From positions 1 through 64,000 of the forward strand of contig OZ241749.1 of assembly GCA_965200945.1 (NCBI GenBank): a DNA stretch of 64,000 nt, written 5' to 3'. Origin of the DNA: JADCRZ01 sp965200945 (GTDB taxonomy: Bacteria; Bacteroidota; Bacteroidia; Chitinophagales; Chitinophagaceae). Positions 35,635 to 44,871 of the stretch are shown here, in pieces (the first letter of the stretch is position 1; each line of letters starts with the position of its first letter). Position numbers and translations under genes: made by a program. The notes below the pieces were generated by a model. It saw only the letters and a list, made by a program, of their open reading frames with translations, was not told where the DNA came from and made no database searches.

Positions 35635-35912
35635 TTGCCTTCCGGATCGATGGTTTTCATCTTTGCTTGTTGCCGGGTTAAAGAACCCCTGCCCTCAGGA
35701 TACTGCCTGCTGCTCTCCGGCGCACGTATACCTTCTGAAAGTTGATACATATCATACCGCCTCAAAAAAAGGGTGTTTTTACGGTATCGGGCGCCTTGCA
35801 TGAAACAGCAGCTTGCACTATTTTGGCGGTTAAAAGCAGAGGATGAAAAGATCGATGGCTGCATTCGTGATGGTGTTCCTGGGTTTAAAAAGGGGTGGGT
35901 ATTGAAAAGAAA
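35635..35912. other. Intergenic stretch, no gene recognised
   Basis: Between the response regulator and the terminator at 35913. No ORF with a credible start and no repeat seen. Confidence 0.4.
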
Positions 35913-35934
35913 AAGCAGGTATTTCTACCTGCTT
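35913..35934 (-). terminator. Rho-independent terminator for the minus strand
   Basis: AAGCAGGTA pairs exactly with TACCTGCTT around TTTC. On the minus strand the stem is followed by TTTTCTTTTC. It lies 91 bases past the stop of the small gene at 36025-36243, whose transcript it would end. Confidence 0.7.
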
Positions 35935-36024
35935 CAAGTAACCTGATCTACGGGTTTGTCTACTCTGACTGATACAGCGATGGCATCGGGTGCCGGATTA
36001 TGCTAAGGTATTCGGGTTCGAAAA

Positions 36025-36243
36025 TTATTTTGCCGGGACAGTCTGCTCGGTGCCCTGGGTACGGGGAAAAGCTTTGACGGAGCCGGTGGTTCTATGATCC
36101 GAAGATCCTAAAACGTCGGGTTTGGTGATGGAACGAAGGAATGAATTGACCGACGACACACCGGAGTTGTAGGAAAAATTGCCCCGGAAATTGTTCTGGA
36201 AGAACTCTTTTCTTTTTGCTTCGTCTTTGGATATCCTTTCCAT
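36025..36243 (-). CDS. Small basic hypothetical protein
   Basis: A 72-aa protein (MERISKDEAKRKEFFQNNFR...), basic and probably disordered, with Ser/Thr-rich middle (SGVSSVNSFLRSITKPD). No signal peptide or membrane segment. Support comes from a minus-strand terminator after it and an AT-rich leader before it; no family recognised. Similar short basic proteins are found in Bacteroidetes, but the assignment remains open. Confidence 0.45.
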   Translation of the reverse strand: MERISKDEAKRKEFFQNNFRGNFSYNSGVSSVNSFLRSITKPDVLGSSDHRTTGSVKAFPRTQGTEQTVPAK

Positions 36244-36785
36244 AAAATCTATTTTATAAACTGAGAATTAGATTCTTTTTCTTTTTCAAATAAGGTGTAT
36301 AAAATTATTTCTCCAATTCTTGAGGAAGTCTATATTTGCCTCCCTTTCTACGATCAATGCCTATCTGGTAATCACAATTATTTAAAAAATTGTGCCATCG
36401 TTTCCGGTAAAAATTGCTCCTGCCGGCTTCTACTTAGTCGGTTGATTTTGTATCACATCTGTTAAACCTTAATACTTCATACCGGTTTCCCTTGTCTCTT
36501 TTTAAGAGAAATTTTCCCATGCTGGGGAAGGTTCCACGGGTATTTTCCAGTCGAATGAAGGTAAGGCGCAGGAGTAAACGCTGAAATTAAGTTTGTGTGA
36601 AGCTTTGGCTATGTGGATACCTGCAGCCGGATGTAGGTACGTTTTCATAGAAGAAGAGAGCGGCAGGGAAAAGCAGGAAGAGGAGAAAATAAATGCATGT
36701 CCGGCGCCGGAATGCCGGTGGCCAACTCAAACCCCGGCGCCAGACATGATAGGGAAAGAAGAAGTAAAAGATCGGGAAACAGCCA
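36244..36785. other. AT-rich intergenic stretch of 542 bp
   Basis: No supported gene. A perfect -7 consensus TATATTTG occurs on the plus strand at 36331-36338 without a following ORF, so a short RNA could start there; nothing else supports it. The leader of the small gene at 36025-36243 is in the left part. Confidence 0.35.
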
Positions 36786-36905
36786 TTAATTGCAGTGACC
36801 CAGTGCATACCAGATGATCACGAAAACCAGTATCGTACTGAAGCAGCCGCCACCCAGTTTCTTTGCTCCGTATGCTGCAATGATTCCTCTCAGAAAATTA
36901 TTCAT
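36786..36905 (-). CDS. 39-aa Gly/Cys small membrane protein
   Basis: MNNFLRGIIAAYGAKKLGGG then CFSTILVFVIIWYALGHCN: a short basic/Gly head (AAYGAKKLGGGC) and one C-terminal transmembrane helix, N-in orientation likely from the Arg/Lys positions. The start at 36905 has an AT-rich leader. Compact proteins with a head of this kind are, to my memory, recurrent in Bacteroidetes genomes, which argues that it is real despite its size. Too short for usual gene finders. Function unknown. Confidence 0.6.
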   Translation of the reverse strand: MNNFLRGIIAAYGAKKLGGGCFSTILVFVIIWYALGHCN

Positions 36906-36976
36906 GGGTCGTATTTAAAGGCAAAATACGTAAAAAGCAAAACCTGCCGAAAAGTTTTGCTTTTCCCTTTGCTATT

Positions 36977-38863
36977 CTACCATCCGATACCGTAATCTTC
37001 CCCGTTGTTGCTTGATCCGCCCCACAGGCTGCCATGTTTACGGTCAAGAAAGATCGCGTTGATGGGGCCGCTGGTGCGGTTTCCTGTACTGATCTTGTAG
37101 CCCATTTTCTTCAGTTCGGCACGTACGGGTTCCGCGGTGCGACCGTCCAGCAGCAAGTCGCCGGGTTGGGGTTTCCGGTCAGCCGTTTTCATGCCACCCA
37201 GCGAAAGCCACAGCTGGTTGCTGTTGATGTTGGCCGCTTCGGTAGCCTGCTGCACCGTCATGCCGAACTCCACCATGTTTAAAAAGAACTGCAGCAGGTT
37301 CTGCTCCTGCGTATCGCCCCCCTGCACGGCAAACGAAAGATACGGCTTACCGTCTTTCAATGCCATACTCGGTGTGAGCGTTACCCGGGGCCTTTTGCCC
37401 GGCTGCACCACATTGAAAGGGCTCAGGCTCGAGTCGAGCACGAAGCTCTGCATGCGCTGGCTCATGCCCACGCCTGTATTGCCGGCAATACAGGCAGGCA
37501 GCCAGCCTCCGCTCGGGGTGATCGATACCACCCAGCCATCTTTATCGGCTGCTTCCACCGAAGTGGTGCCCCGCCAGAGACGGTCCATATACACCGGGTC
37601 TTCATAAGCGGTGCCCTGCGCATCATGCGCCGGCAGGAACCCTTTTTTCTTTGAGGCGGTGTCGGCCTCCTCAGCCCGTGTTTTAAGCATGGCTGCAAAA
37701 GGATTTTTTTTGCCTTCGAAGGGGTAGGGGTCGCCGGGAGCGGCGAGGCTGTTGTTCTTGTCGTATGAAATAAGGGCGGCCCTGGTTTTAGCGTACTCTT
37801 TGCTGAGGAGGCCCTTCATTGGCTGGTCACGCGCAAACTGGGGATCACCATAATAAAAATCGCGGTCCGCGAAAGCAAGGTTCATGGTCTGGTACAGCGT
37901 ATGGATGTATTTGGGCGAGTTATAACCCATGCTTTTCAGGTCAAAATTTTCGAGGATGTTGAGAGCCTGCAGCAGCATGGGGCCCTGTGTCCACTGTTGC
38001 AGCTTGTACACCTCGATCCCCTTGTAATTCACATGGAGAGGCTCTTCCTCTATCGGCTTCCAGTTGGCCAGGTCCTGCATGGTAACCAATCCGCCCTGCT
38101 CGCGCGCGCCCCGCACGTATTCCTGCCCGATGTCTCCTTTGTAAAAGCGGTCGTAGGCGGCGGTGATGGCCTCTTCGCGCGACTTTCCTTTTTTCAGCGC
38201 GTCCTGTTCGGCCTCTACCAGGCGGGTGAGGGTTTGAAGGAGGTCTTTCTGCACAAAGATCTCACCCGGCTCCGGTGCTTCCCGCGTTTCGCCGGGATGG
38301 GTCAGAAATACTTTTTTGCTGTAGGGCCACTGCTTTATCATCTCCTTGCCTTTCTCCATGCTGTTGGCCGTCTGTGCTTCGATGGCATAGCCCGATGCCA
38401 TCTGCATCGCGGGTTCCAGTACCTGCTTTAAACTGAACGTGCCGTAATGCGACAGCATATAGCAAAGTCCGCCGGGCGTACCTGGTGTAAGCGCGGCGAG
38501 CGGACCGTATTCGGGCGGAAAATTGTATCCCTTGTCTTTAAAGAATTTTACGGTTGCGCCGGTGGGGGCTACCCCCAGCGCATTGATGGCGATCACTTTT
38601 CCTGTTTTGGGATTGTAGATGAGCGCCTGTGTTTCACCACCCCAGCTCAGCACGTCCCACATGGTGCAGGTGGCAGCCAGCATCGCGCAGGCGGCGTCCA
38701 CTGCATTGCCGCCCCTCTGAAACACCATGGCGCCGGCTTCTGCTGCCAGGGGCTTGCCGGTAACGGCCATCCAGTTTCTGCCATGAAGCGGTGGTTTCTG
38801 GGTGGGCTGTGCGTACGCAGACAAGGAAACCAGGAAAAGCAGTACAGGAAAAAGATTTTTCAT
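36977..38863 (-). CDS. ggt: Gamma-glutamyltransferase family Ntn-hydrolase, exported
   Basis: About 628 aa from ATG 38863, with signal peptide MKNLFPVLLFLVSLSAYAQ. Gamma-glutamyltranspeptidase domain: VFQRGGNAVDAACAMLAATC near the N-terminus, GTPGG, and the autocleavage/catalytic Thr at about residue 430 in RGTTSVEAADKDG, then LTPSMALKDGKPYLSFAVQGGD. The usual TTHxSV is GTTSVEA here, so it belongs to a divergent GGT branch. Such enzymes transfer or hydrolyse gamma-glutamyl groups from glutathione or peptides in the periplasm. The 14 in-frame codons upstream are not signal-like. Confidence 0.9.
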   Translation of the reverse strand: MKNLFPVLLFLVSLSAYAQPTQKPPLHGRNWMAVTGKPLAAEAGAMVFQRGGNAVDAACAMLAATCTMWDVLSWGGETQALIYNPKTGKVIAINALGVAPTGATVKFFKDKGYNFPPEYGPLAALTPGTPGGLCYMLSHYGTFSLKQVLEPAMQMASGYAIEAQTANSMEKGKEMIKQWPYSKKVFLTHPGETREAPEPGEIFVQKDLLQTLTRLVEAEQDALKKGKSREEAITAAYDRFYKGDIGQEYVRGAREQGGLVTMQDLANWKPIEEEPLHVNYKGIEVYKLQQWTQGPMLLQALNILENFDLKSMGYNSPKYIHTLYQTMNLAFADRDFYYGDPQFARDQPMKGLLSKEYAKTRAALISYDKNNSLAAPGDPYPFEGKKNPFAAMLKTRAEEADTASKKKGFLPAHDAQGTAYEDPVYMDRLWRGTTSVEAADKDGWVVSITPSGGWLPACIAGNTGVGMSQRMQSFVLDSSLSPFNVVQPGKRPRVTLTPSMALKDGKPYLSFAVQGGDTQEQNLLQFFLNMVEFGMTVQQATEAANINSNQLWLSLGGMKTADRKPQPGDLLLDGRTAEPVRAELKKMGYKISTGNRTSGPINAIFLDRKHGSLWGGSSNNGEDYGIGW

Positions 38864-38981
38864 GCAGTCGGTTTTGATGCGTATAAAGATACTCATCCGC
38901 GACAAGCAAAATATACCCGATCTGAATCCTTTTTCACCTCATTTTATGAAGGGAAAGATTAAATGCGGAACGGAGTGGGAA

Positions 38982-40445
38982 CTACCGGATGAGCAGTACG
39001 GTCCCTGTAAGGCGGGTCTTTGATTTGTCATTGATCTTCATCAGTTCACAGTGCCAAACATACGTGCCGGCATCGGCGGTCTGTCCGTTCACCGTTCCAT
39101 TCCAGCCCTTATCCGGGTCGGTTGTGTCGAACACTTTTTGTCCCCACCGGTTGAAGACCGCAAGGTGAAATTCCTGCAGGCGGGAGCTGTGCAGCACACG
39201 GAACAGGTCGTTTGTTCCGTTGCCGTCCGGTGTGAAAGCCGAGGGAAACAGGAAAACACAGGAGATCTGGCTTACGTTCACCGAAGCGAGGCTTGTGCCG
39301 CAGGAATTGCCGACGGTAACGGAATAGAGGCCGGGGCCATGCACGGTAAACACAGGCTGTGCAGAACCATCCTGCCAGCGGTAGAGATCGAACTTGCCCG
39401 GGTTCAGTTGCAGCGTATCGTTGATACAGAGGGATAGCTGGTCGGGAAGTACAGGATGAGGATCGCCGATGACGGTCAGTTTCACCGGTTCGGACGCGGT
39501 GCGGCAGGATGACTGGTCGATTTTAAGGCCCGGCGCTACCACTAACCTGTACTGGTAGTATCCTGCAGCGGTCGGAGGCCTGGAGTAGGTGGAAGCCGTT
39601 GCATCCGGAATGTTATTCCAGGTTGTGCCTGTGTCGGAGCTGAGCTGCCACTGGTAGGCTGTACTTGCATAGCAGCTTTCGATGGTGGAAGTTAATTGAA
39701 GCGGCGTTGCATTGTTGGCACAAACGGAGATGTTGTTGCCGGCATAGCTGTAGATGCTCACTGCAACCGCCGCGCCCACCGGACGGAAAGTGATGTCGTC
39801 GAGGGCCACATCGTTGCCTCCGCCGCCGGGGGCATTGTTGCGCATACGCAGAATGACCGACGTAACGCCGGCCGGTGTCGTAAAATTAAATCCGTATTGC
39901 TGCCATTTTGCGGGGTTGGTAATAGGGATGTCGCCTGAATTATACGTTTGCAGCACGGTGCCGTCCGTTTTTTCAATGGTGAACGTGATGTTGGGAAGGA
40001 TGCCGAACATACTGCATATGTTTACCAGCCAGGCGGCAAACTGGTACGAAGTGCGTTCGCAAAGGCCGTTGATGGTCTGTACGTAAAATATGCTGGGCTG
40101 AAATGATGCGTTCACCATCATAAAGTAGCCGTCGCGGTCGCCGGTATGGTCGGTGAGCGTGTGCCAGTTGCCGTTGGCAATGGTGCAGTTCGAGGTGTAA
40201 TTGACGATGCCGTAGTAACCATCATTCGGACAGGCCGAGGCGGTGTATTGAAGATCGCTTGTGGTGGCAGGAAGTGGCGGGCCGTAATTGGGACCGGCTC
40301 CAAAGGTCACGTTCACGATCGGGTCGCCGAGCGAACCGGTACACGCACCTGTCTGGGCGATTCCCTTGAACGTACACAGCAGCAGGGCCATCATCGATGC
40401 GAACCGGAGCTTCCTTCGCAGGTCAATGAAAGTGGTAGCTGTCAT
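38982..40445 (-). CDS. CHU_C-domain protein, T9SS type B sorting
   Basis: A 487-aa exported protein. Order: signal peptide; an N-terminal beta-sandwich (about 30-230) with VALDDITF, like MAM/jelly-roll domains; an Ig-like domain (YQWQLSSDTGTTWNNIPDA); a second Ig/PKD-like segment (YRWQDGSAQPVFTVHGPGLY); and the gliding-motility-associated CHU_C domain (PSAFTPDGNGTNDLFRV, FNRWGQKVF, AGTYVWHCE). This C-terminal domain directs export by the type IX system and cell-surface release. Probably an adhesin or surface structural protein. Confidence 0.9.
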   Translation of the reverse strand: MTATTFIDLRRKLRFASMMALLLCTFKGIAQTGACTGSLGDPIVNVTFGAGPNYGPPLPATTSDLQYTASACPNDGYYGIVNYTSNCTIANGNWHTLTDHTGDRDGYFMMVNASFQPSIFYVQTINGLCERTSYQFAAWLVNICSMFGILPNITFTIEKTDGTVLQTYNSGDIPITNPAKWQQYGFNFTTPAGVTSVILRMRNNAPGGGGNDVALDDITFRPVGAAVAVSIYSYAGNNISVCANNATPLQLTSTIESCYASTAYQWQLSSDTGTTWNNIPDATASTYSRPPTAAGYYQYRLVVAPGLKIDQSSCRTASEPVKLTVIGDPHPVLPDQLSLCINDTLQLNPGKFDLYRWQDGSAQPVFTVHGPGLYSVTVGNSCGTSLASVNVSQISCVFLFPSAFTPDGNGTNDLFRVLHSSRLQEFHLAVFNRWGQKVFDTTDPDKGWNGTVNGQTADAGTYVWHCELMKINDKSKTRLTGTVLLIR

Positions 40446-40574
40446 ACTCCTCCCGATATGTATTTTTCCTTCCTCTATGATGCTGTAAATATAAACTGAC
40501 TTTGCCGAATGGGGAGATACTGTTGAAGCACGATGGACAGGGAAAAGAAATTTTGCGAAACGTTGTACGGAAGA

Positions 40575-41660
40575 TCATGGAAGCCTGATTTTGTACAAAC
40601 GGAACGGGTATTCAACTTTGTCTTCGCCGTCGTTGTATTTTTTTGTGCGGTTGATCTGCGAGCAGGTAACATAAAGGTACCCGTCAGAACCAATAGCATA
40701 GGAGTCGGGCCAGATCAGCCTTTTGTCGCGCACCAGGGTTTCATACCGGCCGTCGGGCGTCACATACCGGATCGCTTTGTTCGGTGAATCGGTGGTGAAG
40801 ATGTTTCCTTTGGCATCGGCGATCATCCCGTGCGATACGCCTGTTTCTCCCACCACTTCCACCTGCCGGCTGATCTCTGCGTCTGTAAGCTTCTCATCGG
40901 CCAGGTAATCGGTTGCGATGCGGTACAGTTTTGTCTGGTTGATGGCGCGGTAATAAAAATACCGGAAATCATGCGTAAGGGCAATGCCGTTGATGTTCGA
41001 GCTGAAAGCCTTGCCTTTGTCATCAACCACATCTTTTCCGTCGATATGAAGCTTGAAGTCAGGATCCGCTTTCACCGATCTGTCTCCTTTCAGCACGATG
41101 CGGCTCTTGCCTGTTGCGAGGTTGAGCACGATGATCGCTGCCATCTGCGGCTCCGACAGGTAGGCCAGGTTGCGTTTGGTGTCGATGCGTACATCGTTGA
41201 GGCGCGTACGTTCGCGGGGCAGGTCTTCAAAACGGTACACTTTTTCTACCTTGTTGGCAGCAAGGTCTATCTTCAGCAGCTTGATGCCTGCTGGTTTTGC
41301 TTCCTGGTCGTTGGGGTTGGCGGGGTCGAGCACCCATAGTTTGTTGTTGTCATCTGCCCACAGCGCCTGCGCATTGATGAAGTGGGTGTCAGGCTGGGTG
41401 GTATCGTGCCGGTTCCAGGCTGCATCCGGATAGGCCTGGCGCTGGCCGTTCACGATCTCGGCCACGCCCATTGCATAAGGATCGCGAAAGGGAAAAGTTA
41501 CAAAGATCCTACCCGTTCCGGTAACGGCTACCCCGATCGGCTGGTAGTGGTCGAACTGCGCTACTTCGATCAGCCTCGGCGATTCCGGAATTTCCTCCTG
41601 TGCCTGGCCCCGCATAATAAAAAGTGATGAGGTGAGTAGAAGGATAAAAGCGTGTTTCAT
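40575..41660 (-). CDS. Major royal jelly/yellow-like beta-propeller protein, exported
   Basis: About 361 aa from ATG 41660, with signal peptide MKHAFILLLTSSLFIMRGQAQ. The mature protein shows a six-bladed propeller pattern (PIGVAVTGTGRIFVTFPF, LWVLDPANP, RLNDVRIDTKRNLAYLSE, HGMIADAKGNIFTTD) typical of bacterial MRJP-family proteins. These are related to SMP-30/gluconolactonases, and enzymatic activity is not established. Divergently arranged, 82 bases from a true SMP-30-like gene, which suggests a shared role and shared promoter region. Confidence 0.85.
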   Translation of the reverse strand: MKHAFILLLTSSLFIMRGQAQEEIPESPRLIEVAQFDHYQPIGVAVTGTGRIFVTFPFRDPYAMGVAEIVNGQRQAYPDAAWNRHDTTQPDTHFINAQALWADDNNKLWVLDPANPNDQEAKPAGIKLLKIDLAANKVEKVYRFEDLPRERTRLNDVRIDTKRNLAYLSEPQMAAIIVLNLATGKSRIVLKGDRSVKADPDFKLHIDGKDVVDDKGKAFSSNINGIALTHDFRYFYYRAINQTKLYRIATDYLADEKLTDAEISRQVEVVGETGVSHGMIADAKGNIFTTDSPNKAIRYVTPDGRYETLVRDKRLIWPDSYAIGSDGYLYVTCSQINRTKKYNDGEDKVEYPFRLYKIRLP

Positions 41661-41742
41661 GATAAAGATTTTCTTTCCCCGCTGGCATGAATCTTTTAGT
41701 CTGATGCCATACAATTTTCTTCACTGTTACAATTTCTTTGCC

Positions 41743-42774
41743 ATGCAAAAGCCGTTGGTTCTCCGGTCCGTTTTATTTGCCCCCGTATTATTCATCTGCG
41801 CTTCACTTGCAGCTCAGGAAACAAAGCCGCTCACCACCGGGAGCATTCAATACAATGACCCACTCCTTGAAACTTTATTGCCAAAAGGAACGAAGATAGA
41901 AGTGCTGGCATCGGGGCTGCAGAACGCCGAGGGGCCGGTATGGATCACCGACAGCAGCATGCTGCTGTTCAGCGATACAAAAGGGCAGGCTATTTACCGC
42001 ATGACCCTGAAAGGAGAGCGGAGTAAATTCCTTGACCACAGCGGCTTTACTGGCAGGCTGCCGTATGGCGAAGAACCCGGCAGCAACGGACTTGCGGTGT
42101 ACAAACAAACAGATCTGCTGCTTTGTGAGCATGGTGACCGGCGGGTAGCCTTGTACCCCCTGAATGGAAGCTTCGGTAAACGCACCTTCCTGGATCAGTT
42201 TCAGGGCAAGCGGCTGAACAGCCCGAACGATGTGATCGTACGATCGGATGGTGCTGTTTATTTCACCGATCCGCCTTATGGGTTGCCGTTGAAAAATGCA
42301 GATCCGCACAAAGAGACGGCTGTGAACGGGGTATACAGGGTGGATGCGGCTGGAAGGGCAGCCTTGCTGACCGGAGACCTGGTGTATCCGAACGGCCTTG
42401 CATTTTCGCCGGATGAAAAACTGTTGTATGTGTCGGTATCTGACCTGCAGCAGCCGCATATCATGGTGTATGCGGTAAAGGAAGATGGAACGACAGGGGA
42501 AGGCAGGGTATTCTTCGATGCCGCCGGTCTTCCCAGGGAAAACAGGAAAGAAGTAACGGATGGGTTGAAAGTGGATCAGCAAGGCAACCTATGGGCAAGC
42601 GGCCCCGGCGGATTACTCGTCCTCAACCCGGCTGGCAAGCTGATGGGCATCGTGAAACCGGGCGAAAGGGTGAGCAACTGTGCATGGAGCCCCGACGGTT
42701 CATTGTACATCACCGCCGGAGCTTTTGTATACCGGATCAAAACAAATACAAAAGGCGCGGCACACGGAGGGTGA
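41743..42774 (+). CDS. SMP-30/gluconolactonase-like lactonase, exported
   Basis: About 343 aa from ATG 41743, with signal peptide MQKPLVLRSVLFAPVLFICA. Six-bladed propeller with the metal-binding Glu in NAEGPVW and Asn/Asp in LNSPNDVIVRSDGAVYFTDPPYG, LAFSPDEKLLYVS, and a C-terminal NCAWSPDGSLYIT. These residues hold the divalent metal in sugar lactonases, so hydrolysis of an aldonolactone is likely. Frame upstream to 41632 is not family-like. Followed, convergently, by the Dabb gene 9 bases away. Confidence 0.88.
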   Translation: MQKPLVLRSVLFAPVLFICASLAAQETKPLTTGSIQYNDPLLETLLPKGTKIEVLASGLQNAEGPVWITDSSMLLFSDTKGQAIYRMTLKGERSKFLDHSGFTGRLPYGEEPGSNGLAVYKQTDLLLCEHGDRRVALYPLNGSFGKRTFLDQFQGKRLNSPNDVIVRSDGAVYFTDPPYGLPLKNADPHKETAVNGVYRVDAAGRAALLTGDLVYPNGLAFSPDEKLLYVSVSDLQQPHIMVYAVKEDGTTGEGRVFFDAAGLPRENRKEVTDGLKVDQQGNLWASGPGGLLVLNPAGKLMGIVKPGERVSNCAWSPDGSLYITAGAFVYRIKTNTKGAAHGG

Positions 42775-42783
42775 CCGCCCAGA

Positions 42784-43104
42784 TCAAAATGCCCCGATGG
42801 AATCATACACCACCACTTTCGACCAGAGGTGTTTGCAGTTCTCCACAAATTTCAGGTGAACGGGATCGGTCTGGTACTGCTCCTGGTCTTCTGCCGAATT
42901 GAACAGGATCAGCCACGACAGTGAATAAGAGGTATCGATGACCCCGCGGCTGGTACCGGCGGGTTTGCCGATGTGAAACGAGGCAATGGTCTGGATAGGC
43001 GCCAGTGAACGGAGGCCTTCCACCAGTTTGTCGGAGTCTTCTGTGCTTTCCGGATTCTGTAGCCAGAAATAGACATGGTGCACGAACAGGTTTTGCGACA
43101 GCAT
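42784..43104 (-). CDS. Dabb (stress-responsive alpha/beta barrel) protein
   Basis: A 106-aa ferredoxin-like dimeric barrel protein of the Dabb family, starting MLSQNLFVHHVYFWLQNP at ATG 43104. Seen: the N-terminal HHVYFWL strand, LVEGLRSL helix, SFHIGKPA strand, SLSWLILFNSAEDQEQYQTD and the C-terminal HLKFVENCKHLWSKVVVYDS. No enzymatic activity is assured. An in-frame extension to 43254 lacks family similarity and is rejected. Confidence 0.88.
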   Translation of the reverse strand: MLSQNLFVHHVYFWLQNPESTEDSDKLVEGLRSLAPIQTIASFHIGKPAGTSRGVIDTSYSLSWLILFNSAEDQEQYQTDPVHLKFVENCKHLWSKVVVYDSIGAF

Positions 43105-43303
43105 AGTTTTTAAGCGGATTTGATGACAGATGGTAACCGGCACTAAAATACATGTAATTAGGCTCTGCCGGAAGTTTTTCGCTGCTCCTGCCATCAGAGC
43201 CTCCGAATGTTTGGTTGCTGAGCTGAACAGACCCGGCATCCTTTTTCGAAACACTCCCTTTCATGTGCCCGGCCGGAAGTTTTACGCGATCCTTCCCAAA
43301 GGC

Positions 43304-43334
43304 TTCGTAATTCTACGAATAGTTGTATTTTTGA
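43304..43334 (+). promoter_or_regulatory. Palindrome TTCGTA-ATTC-TACGAA plus -7 box TATTTTTG
   Basis: A perfect 6-bp inverted repeat (43304-43319) lies 7 bases before a -7 box TATTTTTG (43327-43334), so it overlaps the -33 region of a promoter for the NtrC-like gene at 43420. This is a classic operator position. A GGAGG at 43402 precedes the start codon. The remaining part of the 315-bp gap (43105-43419) shows nothing else. Confidence 0.45.
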
Positions 43335-43419
43335 CCGCTAAGTAGTTAACTTTCTTTGAAAGGCTGCCGGATTTTTGCACGAGAAAATATTCATCATTAC
43401 CCTGGAGGACTAGGTTCAT

Positions 43420-44583
43420 ATGTCAAACATTTTAATCATTGATGACGAGAAAGCGATCCGCAAGACGCTTGGTGAAATATTATCGTATGAAGGCTATAAG
43501 ATTGATGAAGCCGTCGACGGTGAGGAAGGGTTAAGAAAGTTCAAGGAAAAGACCTACGATGTGGTACTTACCGACATCAAGATGCCAAAAATGGATGGCA
43601 TTGATTTCCTGGAAAAGTCACGCGAGTCGAATGCCGATGTTCCCATCATCATGATCTCCGGGCATGGCACCATCGAAACAGCCGTGGAGGCCGTCAAAAA
43701 AGGAGCGTTTGACTATATTTCCAAACCGCCTGATCTCAACCGGCTCCTCATTACCATCCGCAATGCCATTGACCGCACTTCCCTGGTCAGCGAAGCAAAA
43801 GTTCTTAAGAAAAAAGTGAGCAAGGTGCAGGAAATGATCGGAGAATCTACGCCTATCATGCGCATCAAAGACACCATCGAAAAAGTGGCGCCCACCGACG
43901 CCCGCGTGCTCATCACCGGCGAGAACGGGGTGGGAAAAGAACTGGTGGCCCGCTGGCTGCACGAAAAAAGCAACCGGGCGGAAAGTCCGCTCGTGGAGGT
44001 CAACTGTGCAGCCATTCCGACCGAGCTGATCGAAAGTGAACTGTTCGGCCACGAGAAAGGCTCTTTCACTTCCGCCTTCAAACAACGCATCGGTAAATTT
44101 GAACAGGCCAGCGGCGGCACGCTCTTCCTCGACGAGATCGGGGATATGAGCCTGAGCGCCCAGGCCAAAGTGCTGCGCGCCCTGCAGGAAGGAAAGATTA
44201 CCCGCGTAGGCGCCGACAAAGACATCAATGTGGATGTGCGCGTGATCGCGGCTACCAACAAAGACCTGCTGCACGAAGTAGACGCCAAACATTTCCGGCT
44301 CGATCTCTATCATCGCTTAAGCGTGATCGTGATACACGTGCCTTCCCTCAACGAGCGGCGCGAAGATGTGGACATACTTACCAATAAATTCCTCGAAGAT
44401 ATCTGTGCCGACTATGGCATAGCCCGCAAAGGTATCGACCCCGATGCCCTGGAAGAGCTCAAAAATCACAACTGGACCGGCAACATCCGCGAATTGCGCA
44501 ACGTAGTCGAAAGGCTGATCATCTTCTCCTCCAAAACGATTACCCGCGAAGACGTGGTAAGTAATTTGTTCCCGAAGAAGTAG
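43420..44583 (+). CDS. NtrC-like response regulator without HTH domain
   Basis: A 387-aa two-domain regulator. Receiver at 1-120 with phospho-Asp52 and Lys102; AAA+ sigma-54-activator domain at 138-370 with Walker A GENGVGKE (167-174), Walker B LFLDEIGD and GNIRELRN. The sigma-54-contact loop reads GSFTSA (214-219) instead of GAFTGA. The protein ends right after the AAA lid (VSNLFPKK), so the Fis-type DNA-binding domain is missing. It may work from solution or with another sigma factor. No kinase gene is adjacent. Confidence 0.92.
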   Translation: MSNILIIDDEKAIRKTLGEILSYEGYKIDEAVDGEEGLRKFKEKTYDVVLTDIKMPKMDGIDFLEKSRESNADVPIIMISGHGTIETAVEAVKKGAFDYISKPPDLNRLLITIRNAIDRTSLVSEAKVLKKKVSKVQEMIGESTPIMRIKDTIEKVAPTDARVLITGENGVGKELVARWLHEKSNRAESPLVEVNCAAIPTELIESELFGHEKGSFTSAFKQRIGKFEQASGGTLFLDEIGDMSLSAQAKVLRALQEGKITRVGADKDINVDVRVIAATNKDLLHEVDAKHFRLDLYHRLSVIVIHVPSLNERREDVDILTNKFLEDICADYGIARKGIDPDALEELKNHNWTGNIRELRNVVERLIIFSSKTITREDVVSNLFPKK

Positions 44584-44871
44584 GGGCGTGTGACGGTTTA
44601 GAACCATACGCGTTCGAAAGCCTGGGATTAAGCTCTCACCACTCCTTTTTTGTGCCCTTTGGGCCGGCGCGGAACCACTCGGGCACTGCCAGCCTCTTGC
44701 TGTGCTTCCCCTGGGAACGATTTTGTGGAATAACTTCTGTTCAACATTACATGCGATGTTCCTGAAAGGCGTGATACGTTTCTGAACCGTGGTATGCCAA
44801 CCCAAAAATCATTTTCACCCAAGGTCCTGTACCGCTGGTTTCTTTGTATTTTCGTCCCTACTCAATTTTAT

